Below, piece by piece: positions 11,804 through 24,100 of a stretch of DNA of 64,000 bases. Made by a program: the position numbers and the translations under genes. Under the pieces are notes generated by a model, which ran no database searches, was not told the DNA's origin, and worked only from the letters and a program-made list of their open reading frames with translations. Each line of letters starts with the position of its first letter. The first letter of the stretch is position 1. Source of the stretch: Ischnura elegans (lineage: Eukaryota; Arthropoda; Insecta; Odonata; Coenagrionidae); the NCBI RefSeq assembly GCF_921293095.1, contig NC_060249.1, positions 85,819,907-85,883,906 on the forward strand, written 5' to 3'.

Positions 11804-11873
11804 GCGGACGACGACCACGATTCCGGTACCGAGTCTGACGACGAACACGGTGAACCGGAGGATCAGGAAAGCA
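11804..11873 (+). CDS. Probable second coding exon (acidic, Ser/Asp/Glu-rich)
   Basis: The frame encodes ADDDHDSGTESDDEHGEPED then QES and ends one base into a codon at a strong CA|GTAAGT donor (GT at 11874-11875). The best acceptor is AAG at 11801-11803, which looks poor locally. However, it is the first AG after a pyrimidine run at about 11721-11742, and no AG occurs between about 11714 and 11801. That pattern is expected of an AG-exclusion zone. Joined to the first exon at phase 0 the frame stays open. The composition suggests a disordered, phosphorylatable linker. Confidence 0.45.
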
Positions 11874-11899
11874 GTAAGTACATGCAATGAAATCTTACC

Positions 11900-14800
11900 G
11901 TAAACATGCCCCCCGGTGTGTGTTGAGTGTTTGTTGTGTTTACGTCTCCGAGCGAGTGTCCGTCCGCCTCAGCTACCCTTCGCGGCTTTCCCCCTTCCGA
12001 TCGCGGCCTCGGTTCTCGTGGACTTCCCCTGAAGCGGGCTCTTTGTGTATCGTCATTTCCATCGTGTGCGCCGATTTATTAGGCGAAGTAGTTCAATTTC
12101 TGAAGCATAACCTTGACGTGTTATAAACATTCTTCTCTTTCTATATTGTAGATATATATTCGGGATCTTCGTTAGACTTTCCATCTCCACGTCTCATGTC
12201 GTGAGTCCGAAGATTACGTGTTCATATGACTTTGTTGCAAGTAGTCTTCAATCCTCGCGATATTGATTTTTTTCATTTAGTATGGATATTAGTGATTTAT
12301 ACTTTGTAGGTTGTCGTTTTTCGGTTGAGAATTCTTAAATCTTGTCAGTTCCACTTTTCAGAACTTTCCGTTATCAGCTTACCATATTCGTTCGAGCGCC
12401 TCAAGTTTTTCTCATCATGTCTTCAAGTCTTGGTTTATGTCAAATAATAGGTTATTGTTGTAGTAATTCTTCGTTCGTGATACCGTCTCTTACTTGGGTC
12501 TCAGGACGTACGTGTGTTACCGTCTCTAACGAATTTCATAGGCTACTTATAAAAAAAGACCACAGGGAAGTTAGTCTCACCTGAGCCTAAGTGAACGGAA
12601 ATATGGAAGAACTAATGCGGACCTTTAACTTTCATTTGAGCTACAAGTGACTCTAATTAAGTCTTTATCTGTGTCGTAAGTGTTGCTTCTAATATGAGGT
12701 GGCAGCCTTAGCGATTACCATGGGTCGTGCATCGGAAGATAACAAGCGAAATACAACCTTGAGTTGTGAATCACCGTTTTCCCACTCAATGTATAGTACA
12801 CTTTCTTTGTGAAATGTTGTACGAACATATCCAAATGTTTGCGCTACCATTAAATTTCTTGGGTCGTCGGATTTTAATGCGAACGCATACTTCCTCGGGC
12901 CATGGTGTTGCATCCTTCTCAGGAAGTTCGGGAAATGTTTATATTTCATATGCTTAGTGTTTTCGAACTCAGCTCAAGATTGGAGGTGTATTTCATGGAT
13001 TTATGTCCCGAACTTTTGCTTGTCGACGTATGGATGTGAAGGTTGGGCCAGATTTCGCAAATTTTACGGCCGCGGTAGGCACCGTTGGCACTTAGTGAGA
13101 TAATTTCTTTGTCTATTTTAATTTAAATGTGACGAGTTTTATCGGAAGATACTGAAATCGTCGTTTCTATGTTAATGGGATTAAACAGTTCACATTATCG
13201 TGACGCATCAGTTCGGTCGCGTTACATTGTTTTGTATCGTCATGTCGCTAATTAGTCTTCGTTTTGTTTATTTTTCGGTATTTCTGTGGGATGTTACCTT
13301 GCCCTTACTGCGAGTACGTGACATCGATGCGTTGGTACCTATCCCGTGAGGTATGCTACATGCACCCTGAAGAAAGTTATTCGAGATTGATTGCGATATG
13401 TAACAATGGATACCCCAATAATGAAGAATGTGAGTTCGGTAATATTCTATGCTTGAATCAATCTCTTAGCTATTCTCTTGCACTCCTCCGTAGTGAATGG
13501 TCGGGGTCATCGTCGTGATGTTCGAGTCCGACCTCTCAGTCGCTGCCCCACGGCTGGGAGCCTCGCACCTCCCCGGGTGGGATCTCGTCGGTCGCCCCAC
13601 CGTTAGCACCTCGAACTTGGAGCTCAATGATGGCGCTGCGTACACAGGGATGGATGCGTCACTGAGTTTCTTGCAAGAATCCTATGCATCCCCTTGCACT
13701 TGGTCGAAAATGCACCCTACTTCGTTAGGACCCCGTTCACGCCCCAATTTGCTATTACAGTGCGCGTTCGGACTAAGGAATCCACACAAGGGCGTCCCCG
13801 TACTTCGCTGCTGGGCAACCACGAGACGTGTCCCAATGTAGCCCCAACAATACAGTGGAACGTGTCGTCGGCGTAGGTTTCCTGTGTGCATTGTTTTCGC
13901 GTTTGTCGGTCACTGTGGAGATGGGAAATGGCAGGTCTTTTCGGCATAGAGGTGGGGAGTCAATACAGCGAGTCTTTTTACGATATCACCACCACCATGC
14001 TTCCAATTGTCTCCGCCCGAAACCTTTCTCCGTATCTCGCCCACGCGCTCGAGAATAATGCGTCGTTTTCTACACACGTAGTGCGTGAGTGGGGAAGGAG
14101 TTGGCCGTAGTAGTAAAGGAGAGGCGTTTATTCTTTTTAAAGGGAGATAGACGTGCGAGTGTGGGGGTTTCTTCGCCAGCCAGTCTCGCCGCCGCTCCTC
14201 GGGACCTCCCTCGCCTTGCTGCCTCAAAACTCCCTCCCCCTCTTCTCTTTCTGGCGACTCGCTCCATCCCCTTTAAAGAAACTCTCCGTCGTCTTGTGCG
14301 AAAGTGAAGGCTTTCCTCGCCCTCTCTCTCTCATTAGTCATTGGAACTCACCTCGTCTATCCAAGCCCGTCCTTTCCTCGTTATTTATGTGATCGAGTTT
14401 TATGTTCATTCAGTAGCGTGCATTGACTGTGTGTTTTCGAGAGGGCTAAGGTCGTTGTGAGCTTAGGTGAGGCAATTTTAAATAATCCCCATTATATTCT
14501 TATTAAAAATAGTTGTGAATTCATTAAAAAGTAAAATCATACGATATAATAAGGAAATTAGAAAGAAAGTGCCTACTGCGATAGCACTAAGGGGTGTACT
14601 GTACATTGCTTAAACACTAAATTTTATTCGATTCGGGAGTGAAGGGGGCTAATGGTCGCCCCAGGCTCAGTGTGTAGTGCTTTTTGTGGTTGCCTCGTAT
14701 GGTTGGATTTTTCGTCGTAGTCGTATGTTGGTGGGAAAAACGGAGGTCTCCGCACTTTTGCCATCTTGGCTTCGTTGAGGAAACATTGCCCTCTGATTGC

Positions 14801-17800
14801 GGTCGCGGGAACCACTGTGGTCGAACCCCAGTGCTGGCCCGTTCTCCGTCGTTTTCTGTTCCTTTCGTGTATTTGGTATTTTAGAGCTGTTTTCTCGTCA
14901 TTTACTTCTGCTGTTGAGATTTTTTCTCGTATCTTGACAAAATTCCTCCCACATATTCGGGATGGAGATTTCCTAAATTGGTCCCTTTTGTTTTTTGTCT
15001 AATATTTAAGTTCATGCGAGAGAATTGTGGTGAGCGTGGTATATTTTGATGTAACGGGTGGAACAGTGCCGTGGTATATGCATTATGTGATAAATGTATG
15101 AATCCAATGCGATTTTGAGGAATTTCCTCGTGATAGAGAATCATTATGTGGTTGGCATATTAGGCTCCTAAAGGTGCTTTCAGGTTCACTCCGTGAATAT
15201 GCAAGTGTCCCATATGTCCACTCCGTCTGTGGTTTTCGGCCGTAATTAATGACGAACTTTTTCTTACTTGCCGCAGTATTACTTTTGATGTCATCACCTT
15301 GGATGGTTTTTGGGAAAAAGTAGTTTGAACGTTTATCCCTCCGTATGGGGCCGCAGGTACTTCAACCGTTCCATCGATAGCATTGATCCCTTTTAATTTT
15401 ATTCATAAGATATTGTTCTGTTACCTCTGCCGTATTTCTAAGAGTCCCATTGCCCTACCGTGAGGTGGGGATTTATTGGAAAACTGCTACCATTATCGGT
15501 TATGGAGTGTCGAAGAGGTTGGAAAGCTTTTTGAAAAGAAAACGTATTAAAAGTCTGCGCCACGCAGTGCCATATTTTTGGATTTTTGACGCTTTTGGTT
15601 TAGGTAACCACCACAGTCTTGACTTTGTTATAGTTACTTATAGATATTTTCATTGCCGATTTCTGTAACTGAGAGATCGTTGGTTTCCTAGTTTTAAAGT
15701 CACGCATTCATAGTTTGCAAGTCTCGGACGTTACATTTATAGGGTGCAGTCTTTACTAGTGACGACGCGCCATCCAAATTTCGACAATTTGTCGCATATA
15801 ATTTGGAAAAGAATTATCTTATTCTTAGCTGGGTAACCTTTTAGCATCGTGGTGTTTATCTGTTTGATATACTTGATCTAATGACGTTTTATCATTCAAA
15901 GAGTGATCGTTAACGCGCAAAAGGTGTCTTTTTTCCTACTAAAATTGTAATCTCCTGGTTCCTCACGCTTAGAGCTCATGTGTCCAGCCCGCTTGCCTCA
16001 CGATTTTTGGGCTTTGGCAATGAAATGCTCGAAACTCGCCACGTTTTTCTTCTCATTCGGCTCGGCGTTCATATTGCGAACGATTTTCGTTCCCGAACTT
16101 GTCTTTTTTCACCCACCTTTGGAATCCCGTTCCCGAAAACCAGTCGTGTTGCGTGGGGTAGAAATTTCGGACGGCCATCTTTATTCCGTGAAACCTCGTC
16201 TCAGGGGACGACTGTTTAAAAAAAAAAGCATTCGTTTTTCGTGAAATTGGACCTCCACCCCTAAGTGATCTTATCATATCATTGTTGGATAGATGCTTGG
16301 AGAAAATCGCGTACATTCCAGTACTATTTCCGTTTACCAGAGGTCGATATTGCGTCGGGAGTCGTTTTTCCCATGCGTGAGCGCGGCAGGCGTTTTTCCC
16401 GCACGGCGGTACTACATCGGGAGCAGCGGCTCCTCTCATTGGCGAATGGTTAGTGTGCTCACCGCCATCACGGGTGCAGCGCCGTTGCTCGGCCGAACCG
16501 CGGACCATCCAACGCTGGGGTGAAGAGACGACATTGATTAAGTGGTTTTAGTGGGGTTATCCGTCTGTAGCGTGGCTTAATGAAAAATTTTCTACATACT
16601 CAATTTTAATTGATTGATTGCCTTATATCCTGAGGTATAATCTCAGTTTTAATTCGGGGAGGGTCAGTCAATCAGAAGGTCTGGGTGTTCCTTTACGAAA
16701 ATATATTAACATTAGCCTTTAAATTATAGCTACTTCTTTCTTTATGGAGAATTTAACTCACCCCACAAAATAATTACTACAATTCTCTGTTTGACCGTGA
16801 AAATTTACTTATTGAACTTCTTTTTCGCCAGAATTCTGGGTAGAAACATTCGGCTATAGGCAATACCGAATACTTTCTGCTGCAGAAATACGCCTGTGAT
16901 TGTATTTGTAGTGGAGGTACTTCTTCTCTTCTCTAGTTCAATGATCGGTATAAGGATGGAACTTTCGCGAATCCCCGGACGAGTCCAACCTTGACGAATC
17001 CCTTCTCTGATTTCAATCGAGTTTAATTAATTTGATAATGTTACAGTTTCGTCGAATTATGATGCGCGGCAGTGAAAGAGCTTTTGCCAAGATTAAGGGC
17101 TCTTAGTTTGGTTCCTAGGAGGTACGGTCTTTGGATTAATGCGATATTTCGGGAAAGCACTTTATTTATAATCTGATGATCGCATTTCTCTTTCTGCGTA
17201 GAGTTTGCACGCTATATACCGGTTTATCAACTTTGTATTGCGTTAAATATTCGTACATTGTGCTCCTCGTACACTTAGAGACAATTTGTATCCGTGTTAT
17301 TTACATTTCTATAGGAAATGCAGCTTTTTATTGGATGCTAGCATTATAGCCCATTTAGAACTTTAAACATTTTACTGTGGGTTACCATGAAATTTCCTCA
17401 GAGCCCGCGATTACCCAGTGTGGTAAACAACTAAGCTAAAGCTCAGTCAACTCTCGTAATATGAACATCATGGAGGAATGTGACGGAACTCGATTGGTGG
17501 AGTATTATCCACTTTTTGCGTCTGGACGGAAGAGAATATCCCTACGTATGAACGCAATCGTGACCGCAAGATTAACTTTTTCAGGTCTTTGTTTATAATT
17601 TCATTCGTCTGAGTGACTTTCGTCTTAGTTTTTAAACAAATCTCTTGTCTCGGTCAATCGATCGACTTTTGGCAACTTTTAATGGGCAGCGACCCCAAAA
17701 TTACTCTTACCGATAGGCACGGGCCTTTTCTCTTCTTCATTCCCCAGTCATCTCAGTATTATAGACGTCCGCAGGCTTGACACCTCATTTCTGTCCTTTC

Positions 17801-19200
17801 CTTTCTCACTCTTGAACAACTGTTTCCCTTCTAAAAATCCCTCGTATAATTTTCCACGTTTCTTCGTTTGTCCCGTTCGTCAAAAATTCTCTATGCTTTG
17901 GTCACCCATCGGTAACGCTCGAAATTTCCTAGTCTTCCCATCGGGAGGTATGCATTCAACTGTTGAAGGTAGACCTCGATAAAGATTAAACTTTTACCTG
18001 TGTTGTAATCACGCGCTCAGAGGCTGGTGAAGAGTATACAGTTTCAAACTCGAGATATTCTGCGATTTGAAGTGGGGTCATACAGAAAATCCCACCGCCC
18101 AACTCCCAGGATTAATCGTCGTGAGCTTTGGGTGAAAACAGTAATTTTCTCCGGCTCAGACGTCGGCGGTCCGTGGCAAATTCTATATCGCTAATTTAAA
18201 ATGCCTATGTGTGAGTAAATTTTGCTCGATGTGAACTTTAACATTCTTCTTTTGTATATCCGTGCACTCTGCGAAGAGGTTGCGAAAAGTAATTCTCTTA
18301 TTTGCCTAATACGTGATGTCGTGTTCAAGAAAAGTGGAAGCAAGTGGTGAAAAAAACGGACAACTTTTTCAAGTACTGCGACGCCGTGGCGGAATTGATT
18401 TTTTTGCATTCCGTGTGTCTTTGTTTTGTGGCAGTAACCCCGTGCTGTTGAAGTAATTCGTGGGGTAGGAATTTCATTAAAATCACATTCGATTAGTTTT
18501 CTCCTTGGTGATAACCTGAGTAATAGTCCTGGCTTCCTTCAGTTGGTACGCCATTGAGGTCGGCGACATTGGTGTGACCCCGAGTGTTAAGGGGATGACT
18601 CGCTAGAGGGCTGGCGTGTAGTTTGGAGTTTTAACTTGGGGTGGCAGCATAAGTTATGGTTGCGTCATTGCGCAGTAGGTGTTGGATATATCAACTGACA
18701 CTTCGTCGTGTAATGATTGGCGTAAATATGCAGGGTTCGGAAAAATATAAGGAAAATTAATAATATCTACTTCATTATTGGTGGTAGCAAGCATTTAACT
18801 CCCTTGCATCTTTAATGAGATGGGTATTATTGTGCGTAGTCGACACTCCCGATTTCCCGGAATGCGTTGGAGGGAGCCCTTCGCAGAAATTGCTCCCGCG
18901 GTACCTCTCGGGAGAGTGAGTGCTATTTGGATAGTCTGGCATCGCCTGGCGCGTTGGAACAATTTACGCCTTCTAATTTCAAGGAATAATGCAAGGGTCG
19001 GCATCCCCGCCTGCGGAATGCGGCTTCCGCTACGATATCGTGCGGCTTGCAAAACATTTATGCATCAATTATTTACGAAATTGAGATAATTAGTAATGTG
19101 ACTCTGTAGACAAGCGTTTTGGTTAAATTCATCACATTTCATTTTCATGGCAAATATCTTTTTTATTTATATCCCGAAAACAGCACAATGTGGTATTTTC
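11900..19200. other. Intronic DNA without recognised elements
   Basis: Nothing specific was recognised except a GC- and CpG-rich patch at about 13,500-14,400. That patch has overlapping chance frames on both strands and a pyrimidine-rich stretch near 14,200-14,380. Another CpG-rich stretch lies near 16,300-16,510. Either could be an enhancer or an alternative promoter. No splice-site pair supports an exon. Confidence 0.35.
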
Positions 19201-19224
19201 ATCGGGAGTTTAAACAACCAACAA

Positions 19225-19345
19225 CAGATGATCACACACGCACCCGTGTACTGAAAGGGGCAACCTATCCATACGGGACTCGAACCCGCGACTTTAGGCA
19301 TGGTACGCGAGGACTTAAGTAATCCCCGCTGCCACCGAGGCCGAC
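19225..19345 (-). repeat. tRNA-derived SINE, family C copy 1
   Basis: On the minus strand GTCGGCCTCGGTGGCAGCGG (19325-19344) acts as the box-A region and GGTTCGAGTCC (19276-19286) is a near-perfect box B. The same arrangement, including the CTATCC/CCTATC string beyond box B, recurs at 41548-41662. Two copies far apart support a SINE family. Confidence 0.65.
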
Positions 19346-20670
19346 AATATACTAAATATATCCTGTAAAATGTCCAATATCCAAAAATTAAATGAGATAT
19401 GCTAATATTATTTACCTTTTCCTGGCAATTCTAAATGCGAACCCTTGGCACTCAAGCAAGTATTAATTATCAGAGAATTAACTCTGTGATCATTTCTAAT
19501 TTTAGAAATTTTTACTCAATTCATTAAGTAATTATATTCGGTGAAATTATCTGTTGTTTTACAAGCAGACTTTAAAGTAGATACACCACCTTGTAGATCG
19601 AGCTCAGCACAAAATTAGGTACCCTAGGGTCTGTACTTCGTGTCCCGTTGGCTTGGTGTTCAGTATGCTTCACTCTTTCCATGAAGTGTTCATGCTTGGT
19701 TGGTCGTTGAATACTAAATATTAGCTAAGATTGTATGCATCCTTTTCTGCATTCTCCGAATATACTCAAAGATATGGGACTTCCCGTGGGAACTGTTGGG
19801 AATAACGTGTATTTCATACAGTAAATAGGGTTTTTAATGATTATTTAATTATGGTAAGGCCTACCTGGTTTTTCGTGTCATTTCCTTCACTATATAATCA
19901 TCCAGCGATTGGGATATACGAATCATACCCAATGGATACAATTGTACAAAACTTGGGAATGGTGAATTTTATGTAGATAGTAACCGATTGGATTGGCCGT
20001 TTCTTGCTTTGAATCGCTATGTTTTAAGCTGAAGATGATTATTGCATCGCTTTTTTGAAGTCCCTATGTTTACGATGCATTCATTTGAGGATCATATAAT
20101 ATCCGAGAAATGATCTGTTGTCGTGATAGAAAGTCTTTCTTCCTCTCAGGCTAATCATGCATTATTGAAGGGGAATCGCATGAGATTTTCGTATGAATTT
20201 TCTATTAAAATGCAATTTTCTACCCAGTGTGATCAATACTCTTTCGTATTTTGTGGCAGTTTGGCTGAAAAGGATTTTTTTTTAGGATTATAGGGATAGG
20301 GGTGGTGGGGCGCGAATGTATGTATAGTATAGATTGTATACGGTCTGAGTGAGCGGATGCAACGAGCGTAATGTCTTGCTGCAATCGGAAATTCCAGTGA
20401 ATATTTGCATTTTCGGGGGGTAATCTTAAAGTTGGCGAAGTCGTCGTTATTTATATATGTTATATTTTCATTTTTGAATTCATCAGATATAATATGCACT
20501 CTTTGCGGAATATTTACGGACAAATGAAAAGATGAAGGTAATGTCCATTCTGTTTTGTTTTATAATTTTATCATTAGTTAACAATCTTAGGATTAGTTTG
20601 TCGCAGGTCTCCATTCCTTTCTCCTATACGCTTCCCTTTGCATATTGACGTATTTCTTCTCTTTTACATC
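19346..20670. other. AT-rich intronic DNA
   Basis: No gene, repeat pair or regulatory site was recognised in this stretch. Confidence 0.4.
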
Positions 20671-20674
20671 CTTT

Positions 20675-21060
20675 TTAGCCTGTCCTATGTAACATCTTAT
20701 GTACGTCATGTATGTTGTTTTTAATTATGTAGTACATGGACGTAGATGGCTGCAAAATAAGTGCAAGTGGTATTAGTTTGGTGATTATCTTTTTCAAGAA
20801 ATTCCGATGGTATTGGCCATTTACATGTGGTTTTCTCTCCGCTGTTTTCATCATCATCGGTGTCCGTAGGATTTTGGCATCTTTCAAACTGATTGAGTGG
20901 CCAAGATCGAGGCTGTGCTCCGCCAAGGCCGATTCTCTGCCCTAAAAAGCCAGCGGTACCCAGTGCCCAACCCGAAATCATTTCGCGGACTAATCTTGAC
21001 CATATTCTCCGAGTTGATTCCCGGGAGTATATAGCTGGACGCTCTTGAGATGAGCACCGA
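20675..21060 (-). pseudogene. Penelope-like retroelement remnant (GIY-YIG region)
   Basis: Minus-strand translation gives IYSRESTRRIWSRLVREMIS from about 21032 downward. In another frame, from about 20930, it gives LAEHSLDLGHSISLKDAKIL. The order Y-I-G-x-T-x-x-R-x-x-x-R-L-x-E-H followed by A-E-H-x-L-x-x-G-H-x-I is the signature of the GIY-YIG endonuclease at the C-terminus of Penelope-like elements. The two halves lie in different frames, the expected glycine is replaced by Ser/Arg, and EH is EM, so the copy is dead. The reverse transcriptase part is not visible upstream. Confidence 0.6.
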
Positions 21061-21109
21061 TTTAGTCGTTTCCCTCTCTCGGCGCCTTGCTCTATGAGCA
21101 CTCTTTTCT

Positions 21110-24100
21110 CTTCCCCTCTTGCGAGTTAAATGGAAGCGAGGGACTACTCATGTCATGGGGACGAGGAGTGGAGATTCTGAAATCGCGTGTCAAGTCTGAT
21201 GGCTCTTTATCTTGAAAGTGAAATGCCCACCAATTCCTCTCTCCTACTCCTCCGTGCTGCTATTGTCTGTTGCCTATCTCACCGTATCTTTCCCTTCCCC
21301 GACGACCTTTCTCCACTTCTCTCCCCTCTCTCGCCTCGTTAAAAGAACATATCCCTCCATTTTTATGGACTGGTTTCCTCGTGAACCATCCTCGTCATAA
21401 AATGGTGGGCTTTTTAGGACTCTGGAACATAGCAGGACGTAAACTGGTATGTGCCATGAGGATTCGCAAGTTCTTGGCCTTCTCCGGGGGAGGGGGTTGC
21501 TATCAGTGTGTCTAATTTACTTCTCAATAATTACATTTCCATGGAGTGTTGTCCTCTCCTAAGGAAATGTTATGCTGCGGTGAGCTAAGTTTAAGGCATC
21601 GACAATTCAGTCTATCGATATCTCACCCACATCGATTCGACAGTTGGTTGTCTCTAAATTTATCACTTCCCTCCTGTTAACTTGAAAATTAATTGGTTAT
21701 TCCCGAGCGAAACCAAGAAATTGCGCGTGCGACCACCTTTGGAAGGACCTATAGCCCATAGGGCTTGAAGAACTTAAAATAGCATGTTCTGTCCCTCTTA
21801 CAGATAGTTATTAATGGTACATGTATTAAAGATTTGGCACTCGAATTATTTATGGAATGTTTGTTTTTACATGCCCCCGATAGTAATCCAAATTTCTTTC
21901 CTTTAGGTCCTCCATTTTGAATAAACTACAGGACTTAACTGTTACTAGCTCTCTGTACCGCCCCTTGTTGCTCACTTATGTCAGAGTCTATTTGCTGTAG
22001 ATGTCGTAACGCTGTTGGAATGTGTAGCAGTTTGACCCGCAATAGCAGTGATTTTAAATATTAGTCGTTGACCGTGGCTTACAGTGAGACGCTTCGGTAT
22101 CTGTGTTATTCATAGATTTACATCGCTCATCTTTAGTTATTGTGATTTCAGGCAAGGGAAATTGAATTATTACTTCACTGCAAGGGGCATGAGTATTATA
22201 GGCTTCTAGATCGGCATTAATTTCGACTTCTTACCGAGGTTTAATGGGGCAACGCCAGCGAATACGGAGCTTGACGTCCAATACACGATTTTCCTGAACG
22301 GCCACCATGTATTTTGCGTTCACTCTTGAGTCGCCTCATATTTCTTAGCTGCAGCCAAACCGAAAATGCCCAGTACATAGGTATAAAGTCCCGAGACATC
22401 GGGGTCATCCTGTTTCATATGGCGTGTATGTTGGTCGGATCTCGACGAAATTCTCGTGCATCACGAGATTTTGAAAGGGCTACCTACGTCACGTCGGCTC
22501 TTGTTATCGTTTTTTTTATAGTTTATTTTCGCCCTCTCCTGTGTTTTTTTCCAATGTTTCGTCCTTCCTTTTGACTTTGATCGCGTGAGGCTTCTCTTTC
22601 TCCTCCCCCCGTAGTCGAGGCCAATACCTTCCTCGTGAGTCCCTCGGCCTTCCTTGCGCGAGGGAGTAACTTGCCTGCACAGTTCGCTCCCTTTGCTCGG
22701 GAACATTAATTTTCCTTTCCGCTCATGCGGGGGAGAGAGGGTCTAAGCTGGGAAATAAGTGGGACAAGCGTGTTCTCTCCGAGCACTTTCGTCGGTTTGA
22801 GTAAAGGTCTTTATATGTGAACGCGAAGTTATTCACCATTTTCTGTTGAGAGGGAGGATTTTATCGATCATCTCTGTGTCTTCCGTTCAAATTTAAGCTG
22901 AGTGTGTGTTGGTCGGGAGTAAACTCCTACGTTTTTGGCGTCACGTAGTCAGTTGAGTTCGGTGATGGAATATTGTACATGAAAGAGATGATTAAAAACA
23001 GTGTTGAAGAAATGATGAAGGTCTAGAGGTAGTGAGGAAGACACTCGCTGCATGTAAAATATATCGACGACAATTAGGGCAAATCAAGAAAAATGCGGGT
23101 ACGAAGGGTCACATGGAATTTAAAGAACAGGCATGGTTTTGGAGCAATGGAGGGCTGCTTTATAGCAACCCTATGATTTTAGCTGTCGTTAGGTACGTAT
23201 TTTTACGGTTAATCTGAGATTTCTTCGGCTAGTCTTATATTTGGGAAATTGGTTACCATAACAACAAATGGGTCGATTATATCCTGGCTTACGAATTTTG
23301 AGTTACAGCCGTGATCTCTTAATCTGCTTTGGCATAGAGAAATTAGCTAGGTATTAAGAATTGAGGTTCTAAAATTTTTACCTGTGTTCACATCGGTCCA
23401 TTGAGCGTGCCTTGTCATTCAATATCCTACTCTTGAAATATCTTTCTCCTCGTATTGCCATTTTAGAAATTACCATGGGAAGCTTGAGTTCTTGATAGTT
23501 AAAAAAACTTTGTGTTGTCGATAGGAGGAGCCAAAGTTCATCAGTCAAAAGGGAAAGTAATGTTAGTGGTCATGAACTTTATTACCGCCTTCCAAGGAAA
23601 CATCACTACCCACGTACGATTTTTTTAGTACCATCATGGGGGCGCATCGTAGTGATGCCATGGTATAGTTTTGCGGATTTCGGATGGGTAGGTGCCGCCT
23701 AGAGATGTGTTACCATCGCTTAATATATCCACCCAGTGTCGATAAATCAAGTATCCATATCCCGGTTTCATTAATTCAAGTTCCGCGGCCATGGGTCGTT
23801 CACGCTCTGTACTTTTCTCCGCCCATCACTTGTCATTTCATTCCGAAAACTTTCCTCAGCTACCGGAATTGTGTGCTGGACTGCGCGATTTCACTGCGGC
23901 CCTCCTGTTTTCCTTTCGCTTTTTTTCTCCTCCGCCTAACCTTTTTTTTCTTGTCCATATTTCTTCTGCTCTCTTCAAACATGGATTTGCCGTCTCATAT
24001 TTGAACGGATTAACTTTTTAAGCGTAGAGACGTAGAGAGAGAGGTTTTATTGCTGCCGTGCAAGTTTTTTCTTCTCCTTCATTCTCAAGGCATTCCCAGC

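Noticed and set aside
16053..16508. 151-codon minus-strand frame
   Set aside because: CpG-rich patch with frames open on both strands and no domain.
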